Below are positions 18,113 through 25,730 of a DNA stretch of 39,365 bases, piece by piece. Below the pieces are notes generated by a model that was given only the letters and a program-made list of their open reading frames with translations, was not told where the DNA came from and did not search any database. A program made the translations under genes and the position numbers. Source of the stretch: Chloroflexota bacterium (GTDB taxonomy: Bacteria > Chloroflexota > Chloroflexia > Thermomicrobiales > JADLAZ01); assembly GCA_020849725.1 (NCBI GenBank), contig JADLAZ010000048.1:1-39365 (forward strand), given 5' to 3'. The number at the start of each line of letters is the position of its first letter. Positions within the stretch are counted from its first letter, which is position 1.

Positions 18113-19191
18113 GGCTGGTCGTCGGCCGGCGCGGGGCGTGCCCTCCAGCCAGTCAGCCAGCGTGCCAGCCCCCAGAGGAAGCCCAGGCCATAGCTGAGAT
18201 GCAGCACCGCGAAGACGAGCGGCAACCACGCGGCCAGCCCAGGCGCGCGGTGGCCGTGGACCGCCCGCGCGCTGGCGGCCACCGCGCCGGCCAGCCACGG
18301 CACGGCCACCGCCAGCCAGAGGTGGCGACCACGGGCGCCGCGCAAGCGCAGCAAGCCCACGCCGATGACGGCCACCGCGAACAGCGGCGGTACGGCGTGG
18401 CGCGGCTGCAGCGAGGCCGGGTGTCGGGCGAGAACGGCGACCTTCCACTCCCCGTAGCGCCAGTACTGCCGCCAGAGGCCGCGCGGTGTGGTGCGGTTGA
18501 AGTAGGTTGAGTGGATGCGGGACGACAGCGCGATCCGGCCGCCAGCCGCGCGCAGTCGGAAGTTCAACTCGTCATCCTGGTTGCAGACCAGCCCCTCGTC
18601 GAAACCACCGGCCGCGAGTAGCGGTGCGCGCCGGAACGCGCCCAGGTAGACGGTGTCGACTGCATCGTCGTCACGGTCGAGGTCGTGGAACGCGCCGTTG
18701 CCGACACCAAACGGCGACGCGGTCGCCAGGGCGACCGCCGCACCCCAGCGCCCCTCGCCGCGCGGCCGCATCGGCCCGCCGGCATTGACTGCGCCGGTGC
18801 GCTCCAGCGTCGCCACGCACTGGCGAACGTAGTCCGGGGCGACGATCGCGTGGCCATCGACGCGGACGATGATGTCGCCGCGCGCCGCCGCGATGCCGAT
18901 GTTCATCGCCGTCGACACGATCCGGCCCGGGTTGTCGAGCAGGCGCAAGCGCGGGTCACGCTCGGCCAGCGCAGCGACGATGGCCCGGGTGCCGTCGCGC
19001 GACCCGCCGTCGACCACCAGCACCTCCTGACGGTCGGCCGGATAGTCCTGGGCCAGCACCGCCATCAGGCAGGCCCGGAGGTGCCGGGCCTCGTTCCGCA
19101 CCGGCAGCACAACGCTGACGAGCGGCGCCGCGGCAGCCGGCGCGAGATCGTCGCGCCGTGGGCTCAGGTTGGCTGGCGCCGGTATGTCCAT
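18109..19191 (-). CDS. glycosyltransferase family 2 with C-terminal membrane helices (ExoA-like)
   Basis: The 360-residue protein has the GT2 core PLVSVVLPVRNEARHL, VLVVDGGSRDGT, the metal-site segment IIVRVDGHAIVAPDY, and the downstream motif NQDDELNFRLRAAGGRI followed by RQYWRYGEWK, as in ExoA of succinoglycan synthesis. About three or four hydrophobic helices follow near the C terminus. It probably works at the cytoplasmic face of the membrane on a lipid-linked oligosaccharide. GTG 19194 and ATG 19191 are adjacent; the ATG has better spacing from GAGGG. It is the first gene of a two-gene unit and is divergent from proS. Confidence 0.86.
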   Translation of the reverse strand: MDIPAPANLSPRRDDLAPAAAAPLVSVVLPVRNEARHLRACLMAVLAQDYPADRQEVLVVDGGSRDGTRAIVAALAERDPRLRLLDNPGRIVSTAMNIGIAAARGDIIVRVDGHAIVAPDYVRQCVATLERTGAVNAGGPMRPRGEGRWGAAVALATASPFGVGNGAFHDLDRDDDAVDTVYLGAFRRAPLLAAGGFDEGLVCNQDDELNFRLRAAGGRIALSSRIHSTYFNRTTPRGLWRQYWRYGEWKVAVLARHPASLQPRHAVPPLFAVAVIGVGLLRLRGARGRHLWLAVAVPWLAGAVAASARAVHGHRAPGLAAWLPLVFAVLHLSYGLGFLWGLARWLTGWRARPAPADDQP

Positions 19192-19221
19192 CACAGCCCT
19201 CGCCCACGGTGGGCGCTCGTC

Positions 19222-19230
19222 AGCATATCA
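19222..19230 (-). promoter_or_regulatory. extended -10 promoter (TG-A-TATGCT) of the GT2 pair
   Basis: On the minus strand TG (19230-19229) precedes A and TATGCT (19227-19222), 31 bases from the ATG at 19191. The -35 is poor. Confidence 0.45.
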
Positions 19231-19273
19231 TGTCGGTCCCCCGACCGAGCCGCCAGCGCCAGCCCGCATGATG

Positions 19274-19279
19274 CATAAT
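19274..19279 (+). promoter_or_regulatory. -10 box (CATAAT) of proS
   Basis: CATAAT lies about 93 bases before the proS ATG at 19372, in the divergent region shared with the glycosyltransferase gene. No -35 is evident. Confidence 0.35.
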
Positions 19280-19329
19280 GGCAGCCGTCGCGCCCGGTTC
19301 AGGTGCGCGTCATGATGGGCGATGAGGTG

Positions 19330-19349
19330 GGCGGGTCGCGCGACCCGCC
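19330..19349 (+). promoter_or_regulatory. 20-base perfect palindrome in the proS leader
   Basis: GGCGGGTCGCGCGACCCGCC is fully self-complementary and lies about 22 bases before the proS start, just upstream of its GAGGAG site. As RNA it would form a stem of 7-8 G-C-rich pairs next to the ribosome-binding site. The leader is too short for a T-box. It could be an RNA control hairpin or a protein-binding site. Confidence 0.45.
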
Positions 19350-19371
19350 GCCGGTGAGGAGACTGCTCCCG

Positions 19372-21144
19372 ATGCGGATGAGCCCGTTGTTTGGCCAGAC
19401 CCTGCGCGAGCCACCGACCGAGGCCGAGGTGGCCAGCCATCAATTGCTGCTGCGCGCGGGGTTCATCCGCCAGTTGGCCGCCGGCATCTTCACAATTATG
19501 CCGCTTGGCCAGCGCACCGTCACCCGGATCGAGACGATCATCCGCGAGGAGATGAACGCGATCGGCGGTCAGGAGATGACGATGCCGGTCGTCCATCCCG
19601 CCGACCTGTGGCGCGAGAGCGGGCGCTGGTATCAGATCGGCTCGGAGATGGGCCGCTTCCAGGACAAGAACGACCGCGACATGGTGCTGGCGATGACCCA
19701 CGAGGAGGTCGTGGCTGACCTGCTCCGCCGCGATGTTCGCTCTTACCGGCACCTGCCGCGCCTGATCTACCATCTGCAGACCAAGTGGCGGGATGACCCG
19801 CGCCCGCGCAACGGCCTGATCCGCGTGCGCGAGTTCACGATGAAGGACAGTTACAGCCTGGATGCCGATTGGGAGGGACTGGATACCCAGTACCGCGCCC
19901 ACTACCAGGCTTACTTCAACATCTTCCGCCGCTGCGGCCTCGACGTCACGGCCGTGGGCGCCGATGTCGGCATGATGGGCGGCACGCTGGCACACGAGTT
20001 TATGTACCTGACGCCGATCGGCGAGGACACCCTGCTCATCTGCGACGAGTCCGGCTATCGCGCTAACCGCCAGATCGCCACCTTCCGCAAGCCGCCGGCC
20101 GAGCCGGAGGCGCCGTTGCCGCTGGAGAAAATCGCCACCCCCACCACGACGACGATCGAATCGCTGGCGGCACTGCTGGGAACGACGACGGCGCGCACAG
20201 CCAAGGCCGTCTTCATGGTCGCGACGATCACCGAAGGCGACCACGACGTCACCCGCGTCGTGTTCGCGATCGTGCGCGGTGACATGGACGTCAATGAGAC
20301 CAAGCTGGCCAACGCCGTCAAGGCCAAAGACTTGCGGCCCGCGCGCGAGGATGAGATCCGCGCGATCGGCGCCGAGCCAGGCTACGGCTCGCCGATCGGC
20401 GTCCGCAATGCCCTCATCGTCGTCGACGACGCGGTGCCTGATTCGCCGAATCTGGTCGCCGGGGCGAACGAGGTCGGTTACCACTACCGCAACGTCACCT
20501 ACGGCCGCGACTATCAGGCCGACATCGTGACCGATATCGCACTGGCGCGCGAGGGCGATCTCGATCCTGTCGCCGGCTTGCCGATGCGCACGTCGCGCGC
20601 GGTCGAGGTCGGCAACATCTTCAAGCTCGGCACGCGCTATTCCGCCAGTCTAGGCGCGACCTTCCTCGACCGTGACGGGCAGACACGACCGGTCATCATG
20701 GGCTGCTACGGCATCGGTGTCGGTCGCTTGCTGGCCTGCGTCGCTGAGCAGTACCACGATGCCCGCGGGCTCGCCTGGCCGATCACGGTCGCGCCCTATG
20801 CCGTGCATCTGGTGCTGCTGGCCGGCAGTGCCGGCGGCGAGGCGACAGCGGTGGCCGAGCGTCTGTACCAGGCGCTCGGCGAGGCGGGCATCGACGTGCT
20901 GTTCGACGACCGGGAGGAAAGCCCCGGCGTCAAGTTCAACGACGCCGACCTGATCGGCGTGCCGCTGCGCCTGACGGTGGGCGAGCGGGCACTCAAGCGT
21001 GGCGGTGTTGAACTGAAGCGCCGCGACAGCGCCGACAGCGCTATCGTCGCGGTCGACGAGGTCATCGCGCGGGTTGGCGCGGAGATTGCTGCGCTGCAGG
21101 CGGTCATCGACGCGCGGGTGGTCGATGAACCCTACTTCGAATAG
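19372..21144 (+). CDS. proS: prolyl-tRNA synthetase, bacterial type with editing insertion
   Basis: The 590-residue enzyme charges tRNA-Pro. It has the class II catalytic core (MSPLFGQTLRE at the start, FIRQLAAGIFTIMPLG, motif 2 region PRPRNGLIRVREFTMKDSYS, motif 3 GCYGIGVGRLLACVAEQ) and the YbaK-like editing insertion (about 220-390) between motifs 2 and 3 that marks the bacterial (ProS type 1) form. The C-terminal anticodon-binding domain includes LFDDREESPGVKFNDADLIGVP. The frame is open from 19303, but the conserved N terminus MRMSPLFG sets the start at ATG 19372, 11 bases after GAGGAG. It ends convergently, overlapping the next gene by 13 bases. Confidence 0.96.
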   Translation: MRMSPLFGQTLREPPTEAEVASHQLLLRAGFIRQLAAGIFTIMPLGQRTVTRIETIIREEMNAIGGQEMTMPVVHPADLWRESGRWYQIGSEMGRFQDKNDRDMVLAMTHEEVVADLLRRDVRSYRHLPRLIYHLQTKWRDDPRPRNGLIRVREFTMKDSYSLDADWEGLDTQYRAHYQAYFNIFRRCGLDVTAVGADVGMMGGTLAHEFMYLTPIGEDTLLICDESGYRANRQIATFRKPPAEPEAPLPLEKIATPTTTTIESLAALLGTTTARTAKAVFMVATITEGDHDVTRVVFAIVRGDMDVNETKLANAVKAKDLRPAREDEIRAIGAEPGYGSPIGVRNALIVVDDAVPDSPNLVAGANEVGYHYRNVTYGRDYQADIVTDIALAREGDLDPVAGLPMRTSRAVEVGNIFKLGTRYSASLGATFLDRDGQTRPVIMGCYGIGVGRLLACVAEQYHDARGLAWPITVAPYAVHLVLLAGSAGGEATAVAERLYQALGEAGIDVLFDDREESPGVKFNDADLIGVPLRLTVGERALKRGGVELKRRDSADSAIVAVDEVIARVGAEIAALQAVIDARVVDEPYFE

Positions 21145-21974
21145 GCAGCCGGCCGGCCGTGCTGCGCCGCCACCGGGTCGCCACTCAGGCGCAGGCGATC
21201 GGCCAGCACTGTGATCCGCACCGCTTCACCGGCTGGCAGGACGGTCGTGCCAACCGATCCGCCCGCGCCGCCGCCGTCCAGCACGACCTGGAGCGTGGGA
21301 CGGTTCGTTGCCGGCAGCGCCTGGCCGCGTCCGATCTGCACCACGGCTACCGGCGCAGGCGAGGCGCCGGCGGCCATGCGGCGCGCGATCAGCGGCGCCG
21401 CGTCGCCCAACAGCACGGCCACCTGGATGGGACCGCGCGCAACGATCGCCAGCGCGGCGTCACCGTCCGGATAGTCGCCAGTATCAAGGATCAGTCTTGC
21501 GCCACTTGCCAGCGCCACTTCGGTTGCGCCGACGAGCGGTGGCGCGGTCCGGCTCGCGTGCCAGGCATCCAGCGCGGGCGACGCGACCGGCGCGGTGCCG
21601 AGCAGGCTGGCCCGGCCGACCGCACGACGGTCCAGGACGTCGAGCAGACCCGGCACGGAGGTGGCGTGCGGCGGGGCGGCGACGAGCAGTCCGATTGACC
21701 GCTGCCAGAACGGCAGATGCCGGTCGAGCGCCACGGCGGCGCCGGTGCGGGTCAGGCTGCCGCCAACGACGATGAGCCGACCGGCAGTATCGGGCACGAC
21801 GATCAGGCCGCCGCTGCCAGTGTTGACGACGGTGATGACCGGGTCCGCCGCCGGCCAGGTCAGCGCCAGCGCCAGCGATACGCCCACGACGAGCGCGAGC
21901 AGCGCGCCGGCCATCGTCCAGCGCGCCGACGCCGACCCTGCCTTCGCGATGGCGGCAGTCAGCCAGCGGGTCAT
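21132..21974 (-). CDS. membrane-anchored, ligand-less ComEC-type metallo-beta-lactamase-fold protein
   Basis: The 280-residue protein has one membrane helix (about 22-42) and a soluble domain that follows the beta-lactamase-like domain of ComEC/Rec2 step by step: VITVVNTGSGGLIVV...GRLIVVGG (47-72) matches VGQGD...LIDGG; HLPFWQRSIGLLVAAPPHATSVPGLLDVL (86-114) matches the LPFW...L.L.HPHADHIGGL segment; and VAVLLGDAAPLIARRM (185-200) matches the LLTGD segment. The zinc-binding HxHxDH residues are replaced (PPHATSVPG), so hydrolase activity is unlikely. The ComEC channel part is absent. It may be a binding protein or a remnant paralogue. ATG 21974 follows GGAGGCGACAGGG; the frame is open to 22232. 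Confidence 0.62.
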   Translation of the reverse strand: MTRWLTAAIAKAGSASARWTMAGALLALVVGVSLALALTWPAADPVITVVNTGSGGLIVVPDTAGRLIVVGGSLTRTGAAVALDRHLPFWQRSIGLLVAAPPHATSVPGLLDVLDRRAVGRASLLGTAPVASPALDAWHASRTAPPLVGATEVALASGARLILDTGDYPDGDAALAIVARGPIQVAVLLGDAAPLIARRMAAGASPAPVAVVQIGRGQALPATNRPTLQVVLDGGGAGGSVGTTVLPAGEAVRITVLADRLRLSGDPVAAQHGRPAAYSK

Positions 21975-22013
21975 GCCCTGTCGCCTCCGCGCGTGGACGC
22001 TCGCTCGACGACG

Positions 22014-22042
22014 ATGATACACTCGGGCGGTGGCGGTGAGAA
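22014..22042 (-). promoter_or_regulatory. promoter TTCTCA-N17-TATCAT of the ComEC-like gene
   Basis: On the minus strand TTCTCA (22042-22037) and TATCAT (22019-22014) are 17 bases apart, giving a leader of about 33 bases before ATG 21974. The -10 overlaps the rightward -10 of the LarA-like gene by two bases. Confidence 0.45.
22015..22023 (+). promoter_or_regulatory. extended -10 promoter (TG-A-TACACT) of the LarA-like gene
   Basis: TG at 22015-22016 and TACACT at 22018-22023, with a TGGACG (21994-21999) 18 bases upstream as a partial -35. The start codon at 22191 is about 160 bases on, a long leader. Part of the leader can fold (22043-22054 tight hairpin; 22026-22036 with 22072-22083), but I recognise no riboswitch. 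Confidence 0.45.
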
Positions 22043-22190
22043 CGGGCAAGCCCGGGCGAAGGACGATAGGGCCGTCACCCGCCAGCAACAGAGTGCCCGA
22101 TGCAATCGCCTGTCGGCGCTGACGTGCCTTCTCCCTGGCGTCGAGGCGCCCTGTGCGGATGTCATGACCGATAGTGGCAGGAGCGCGCCG

Positions 22191-23504
22191 ATGAGCCAGC
22201 AGCGGTTCCGCATCCCGTTCGGGCGCGGCCATGTCACATTCGACGTACCGCCAACGATGCGCGGCTGGGTCGCGGAAAGCCAGCCGATGACGCCACTCCC
22301 CGATCTGGAGGCGGCGACGCGCGCGGCAATCGCGGCGCCAGTCGGCTCGCTACCGCTGCGCGATCTGGCGCGACCAGGGGACACGGTCTGCCTCGTCGTG
22401 ACCGATGCCACGCGCGCCTGTCCCGACCACGCGCTAGCGCCGCCGATCCTGGCCGAGCTAGCCGCCGCGGGCGTGCGCGATAAGGACATCACCATCCTGG
22501 TCGCCTGTGGTCTGCACCGGGCCTCGACACCGGGAGAGAAGGTGGAGAAGCTCGGCGCAGCGGTCGTGCAACGCTACCGCGTCGTCGACCACGACGCGCT
22601 CGACACGGCCGCGCTGGTTGACCTGGGTACGTTTGCGGCCGACATCCCCGGTGTCGTCAGTCGGCTCGTCGTCGACGCCGACCTAGTCATCGCGACCGGC
22701 GTCGTCGAGCCGCACCAGTACGCCGGCTACAGCGGCGGCGGCAAGACGGTGGCGGTCGGCTGCGGCGGCGAGGCGGTGATCGGCGTCAGCCACGGCGTCA
22801 CCTTGCTCGACGATCCGGGCACGCGCCTGGGCAACCTGACTGGCAACCGGTTTCATGAGGCCGCCTTTGCTATTGCCGAGCGCGCCGGACTGCGTTTCAT
22901 CGTCAACGTCGTGCTCGACGACGAGGCACGGGCGGTGGCCGTGCGCGCCGGGGCGATGCGCCCGGCCTACCAGGAGCTGGTCGCCGTTGCCCGCACGCTG
23001 GTCGAGGCGCCGGTGGACCGGCAGTTCGATGTCGTCGTCGCCGGCGTCGGCTATCCCAAGGATGCTAATCTATACCAGGCCTCGCGGGCGGCCAGCTACA
23101 TCTTCTTCGCGCCCAAGCCGATCGTTCGGCCCGGCGGCGCGATCATCGTGCCGGCCGCCTGCCCCGAGGGTCCGGGGGCCGGGCTGGGCGAGCGGCGATT
23201 CTACGAGGCAATGTGCGCCGCGCCGGATATGGTCACTCTGCTCGACGACGCCCGCCGCCATGGACTGCGGCCGGGTGAGTCGCGCGCATTTGTCATGGCC
23301 AAGGTGATGCGCGACGTCGAGGTGATCGTCGCTGGCGCCGACGACCCAGCGATGATCCGCCGCGCCCAGATGACGGCCGCCCCCGACGTGCCGGCGGCGC
23401 TGGCCCAGGTCGCCGGCCGGCTCGGTCCCGAACTGGACGTGCTGGTCGTGCCGCACGCGTTGTTGACCTTGCCGGCGCTCACCCGCCAGCCCGCGTCGGT
23501 CTGA
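22191..23504 (+). CDS. LarA-family (nickel-pincer) racemase/epimerase
   Basis: The 437-residue protein matches lactate racemase LarA almost residue for residue at its cofactor site: D72 and R75 in TDATRACPD, H109 in CGLHR, H175 in VEPHQYAG, K185 (the lysine that binds the pincer cofactor) in GGGKT, and H201 in GVSHG, with Q296 in NLYQ. Position 299 is Arg where LarA has Lys298. The family racemises or epimerises 2-hydroxyacids and sugar acids; the substrate is not known here. The cofactor genes larB, larC and larE are not in the window. ATG 22191 follows AGGAG by 9 bases; an in-frame ATG at 22164 is less likely. A possible metabolic link is the hydroxyacid and sugar-acid enzymes elsewhere in the window. 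Confidence 0.86.
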   Translation: MSQQRFRIPFGRGHVTFDVPPTMRGWVAESQPMTPLPDLEAATRAAIAAPVGSLPLRDLARPGDTVCLVVTDATRACPDHALAPPILAELAAAGVRDKDITILVACGLHRASTPGEKVEKLGAAVVQRYRVVDHDALDTAALVDLGTFAADIPGVVSRLVVDADLVIATGVVEPHQYAGYSGGGKTVAVGCGGEAVIGVSHGVTLLDDPGTRLGNLTGNRFHEAAFAIAERAGLRFIVNVVLDDEARAVAVRAGAMRPAYQELVAVARTLVEAPVDRQFDVVVAGVGYPKDANLYQASRAASYIFFAPKPIVRPGGAIIVPAACPEGPGAGLGERRFYEAMCAAPDMVTLLDDARRHGLRPGESRAFVMAKVMRDVEVIVAGADDPAMIRRAQMTAAPDVPAALAQVAGRLGPELDVLVVPHALLTLPALTRQPASV

Positions 23505-23530
23505 CGGCGAGGTCGCCAGCACGGGGCTGA

Positions 23531-24352
23531 TCAGGCCGTCAAGGCCGGCGCGCAGGCTGACTCGGTGATGCGAGTGACGCACACGTCGATCAGCCGATCG
23601 TCGACGCACAGGGTCCAGGCGAGTACGAAGCGGCTGTGCGGATGAGCGATCCCGGCACGGCCAATCGCCGGGATGATGTCGGCAAACAGCACCTTGCCCG
23701 GGTAGTGCAGGTACGGCACAACGACGATGCGGCGCGCACCGAGCGTGGCCAACTCGTCGGCGGCGACCTCGATCGTCCGCTCGCTGTTCTCAGCCTGCGC
23801 CGGTCGCACGGGTACGCCCAGCAGGGCCTCGGCGCGGGCGGCGAGCGTGCGGAGGCGTTCGCCATCGTCGTACTGGCGGCGGCTGCCCCGGTTGACCAGC
23901 ACCACGCCGAGCGGCCCAGCGACCCCGCGCCGTGGGAGCCGGCCAGCGACAAGCGGATACTGGCACAGCCCGTCCAGCGCGGCGACCACGCGCTCGGCGA
24001 TCAGGTCGATCAGAGTGTCGTGCAGGCCAAGGCTCCCCGCCTGGACGATGGCAACGCCCGGCGCTCGTGTCCGCAGATGATCCAACTCGCGGGGGATGTC
24101 GACCCGGATCTCCTTGCCGTCGAACAGGAAGTAGGGCATAACGACAATGCGCTGGCTGCCCTCGGCCACCAGCGCCAGGATGGCATCCTCGACGGTGGGT
24201 GTGAGGAACTCGAAGAAGCCCGACCTCACGCGCGTGCCGTCTGGATAGCGCGCCTGCAGCCGGCGTGCCGTCTCCAGCAACCCCAGCTCGAAGGCACGGG
24301 TGCGCTGACTCCCGTGTCCAACCAGGACGATGTCGAACGGGGCGGTCGGCAC
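23531..24352 (-). CDS. two-domain CbiX/SirB-like chelatase homologue with altered metal ligands
   Basis: The 273-residue protein has two CbiX-type domains (about 5-125 and 145-265). The first keeps VGHGS with H13 and the glutamate E48 in FFEFLTPTVEDA. The second metal histidine of the family (FLxxGxHVxxDIP) is replaced: FLFDGKEIRVDIP has E81 there. The second domain has lost both (VNRGSRR, YPGKVLFADI). Intact relatives insert Co or Fe into sirohydrochlorin. With these changes the activity, metal or substrate may differ. No cobalamin or siroheme genes are nearby. GTG 24352 follows AAAGGAG. It is convergent with the LarA-like gene, 26 bases apart. Confidence 0.75.
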   Translation of the reverse strand: MPTAPFDIVLVGHGSQRTRAFELGLLETARRLQARYPDGTRVRSGFFEFLTPTVEDAILALVAEGSQRIVVMPYFLFDGKEIRVDIPRELDHLRTRAPGVAIVQAGSLGLHDTLIDLIAERVVAALDGLCQYPLVAGRLPRRGVAGPLGVVLVNRGSRRQYDDGERLRTLAARAEALLGVPVRPAQAENSERTIEVAADELATLGARRIVVVPYLHYPGKVLFADIIPAIGRAGIAHPHSRFVLAWTLCVDDRLIDVCVTRITESACAPALTA

Positions 24353-24428
24353 GGGTCTCCTTTCATCGGCGCCACCAGTGGTGTACGGCCAGGGCGCGGG
24401 TCACACCCAGGCGGTGCGGAGCTTGCCG

Positions 24429-24437
24429 ATCATACCA
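24429..24437 (-). promoter_or_regulatory. extended -10 promoter (TG-G-TATGAT) of the CbiX-like gene
   Basis: On the minus strand TG (24437-24436), G, then TATGAT (24434-24429), about 77 bases upstream of the GTG at 24352. The -35 is poor. Confidence 0.45.
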
Positions 24438-24496
24438 TGCGATCGTGACCGCGCCTGGTGACGTGGACGCCTGTGGACCGCTCAGGGATGCTGGGA

Positions 24497-24525
24497 TTGT
24501 CCGCCGCGCGGCAGCGTGCTAGCGT
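24497..24525 (+). promoter_or_regulatory. promoter TTGTCC-N17-(TG-C)-TAGCGT
   Basis: TTGTCC (24497-24502) and TAGCGT (24520-24525) are 17 bases apart, with TG at 24517-24518. It gives a leader of about 30 bases before the enolase-superfamily gene at 24562. Confidence 0.5.
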
Positions 24526-24561
24526 CTGGCGACATGATGATCGTCACCAGGAGGGAGCTTC

Positions 24562-25722
24562 ATGGAGATTCGTGCCGTGCGCTGCGTTCGCCTGACCGGA
24601 CCGGCCGACCTGGCGCCGAACGAGGAGCGCCAGTTGCAGATGTTGGATATCTACCCGGAGTACGGCCAGCGCGCGGTCGCGCGCCAGGCGACAACGCGGC
24701 AGACGGCGATCTACGTTGAGATCAACACCGACGCCGGCCTCACCGGCCTGTTCGGGCCGATCTTCGAGGAGACGGCCGTTCTCATCCGGCGCAAGCTGGC
24801 GCCCTACCTCGTCGGCGCCGACCCGCTGGCGACCGAGCGGGTGTGGGATGTGCTGTACCGGCAGGACCGCCACGCGCGGAAGGGCTACGAAATGATGGCG
24901 ATCAGCGCTGTCGACTGCGCGCTGTGGGACCTGCGCGGCAAGGCGGCCGCCGAGCCAGTCTACCGCCTGCTCGGCGGCCCGACGCGGCCGCGCGTGGCCT
25001 GCTACGCGTCGATGCTCGGCCACTCGCTGGATTTGGGCCAGGTGCGCGAGCGGGCGCGGTGGGCCGTCACCCAGGGCTACCAGGCGCAGAAGTGGTTCTT
25101 CCGCCACGGACCGGCCGACGGATTGGCTGGCCTGGAGCGCAACCTGGCGCTGGCGCGCACCGTCCGCGATGCCGTCGGCCCCGCGATCGAGATCATGTTC
25201 GACTGCTTCATGGGCGGCGATGTCGGCTGGGCCACGCGCCTGGCGCACGGCCTGGAGGAGGTCCGGCCGCTGTGGCTGGAGGAGCCGGTGCCGCCGGACC
25301 GCATCAGTGACTTTGCTGCCATCCGGCGCGCGGCGCGCGTGCCGATTGCCACCGGCGAGCACGAGTACACGCGCTGGGGCTTCCTGACGCTGCTGCAAGC
25401 CGACGCAATCGACGTCATCCAAGCCGATCCGGACTGGTGCGGCGGCATCAGCGAGTTGGTCAAGATCGGCGTGCTGGCGTCGGCGTTCGGGCGGCCGGTC
25501 GTGCCGCATGGCCACTCGCTGCTGCCGGCGCTGCACGTCATCGCCAGCCAGGCTCCGGCCACCTTTCCGATGGCCGAGTACCTGCTGCTGGCGCAACCCG
25601 GTAAGCAGCACTTCCACCGCGACTTCCTGCGCCCCGACGGTGGCAGCCTGCCGCTGCCGGCGACGCCGGGACTGGGCCTCGTCCTTGACGAGGACCGCAT
25701 CGAGAGCCAACAGGAGATCTAG
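24562..25722 (+). CDS. enolase-superfamily sugar-acid dehydratase (L-rhamnonate dehydratase-like)
   Basis: The 386-residue enzyme has the N-terminal capping domain and the C-terminal barrel of mandelate racemase/muconate lactonising enzymes. The metal ligands are D214 (FDCFMGGD), E240 (WLEEP) and E266 (GEHE); H267 and the general-base-type H316 in VVPHGHS follow. QKWFFRHGPADGLAG, DCFMGGDVGWATRLAH and PDWCGGISELV are closest in memory to L-rhamnonate dehydratase, which dehydrates a sugar acid to a 2-keto-3-deoxy acid. Exact substrate is uncertain. GGAGGG precedes the ATG by 6 bases. It stands alone between promoters and ends 8 bases from a convergent gene. Confidence 0.86.
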   Translation: MEIRAVRCVRLTGPADLAPNEERQLQMLDIYPEYGQRAVARQATTRQTAIYVEINTDAGLTGLFGPIFEETAVLIRRKLAPYLVGADPLATERVWDVLYRQDRHARKGYEMMAISAVDCALWDLRGKAAAEPVYRLLGGPTRPRVACYASMLGHSLDLGQVRERARWAVTQGYQAQKWFFRHGPADGLAGLERNLALARTVRDAVGPAIEIMFDCFMGGDVGWATRLAHGLEEVRPLWLEEPVPPDRISDFAAIRRAARVPIATGEHEYTRWGFLTLLQADAIDVIQADPDWCGGISELVKIGVLASAFGRPVVPHGHSLLPALHVIASQAPATFPMAEYLLLAQPGKQHFHRDFLRPDGGSLPLPATPGLGLVLDEDRIESQQEI

Positions 25723-25730
25723 ATGGGTCG

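Noticed and set aside
19280..19371. T-box riboswitch upstream of proS
   Set aside because: The leader is under 100 bases and lacks the conserved T-box sequence and specifier stem.
22024..22190. Riboswitch in the leader of the LarA-like gene
   Set aside because: Pairing is possible (22026-22036 with 22072-22083, one bulge), but its 5' arm overlaps the predicted start point and no known consensus is recognised.
21717..22190. N-terminal extension of the LarA-like protein
   Set aside because: The 158 extra codons run antisense to the ComEC-like gene and through the promoter; the family starts at ATG 22191.
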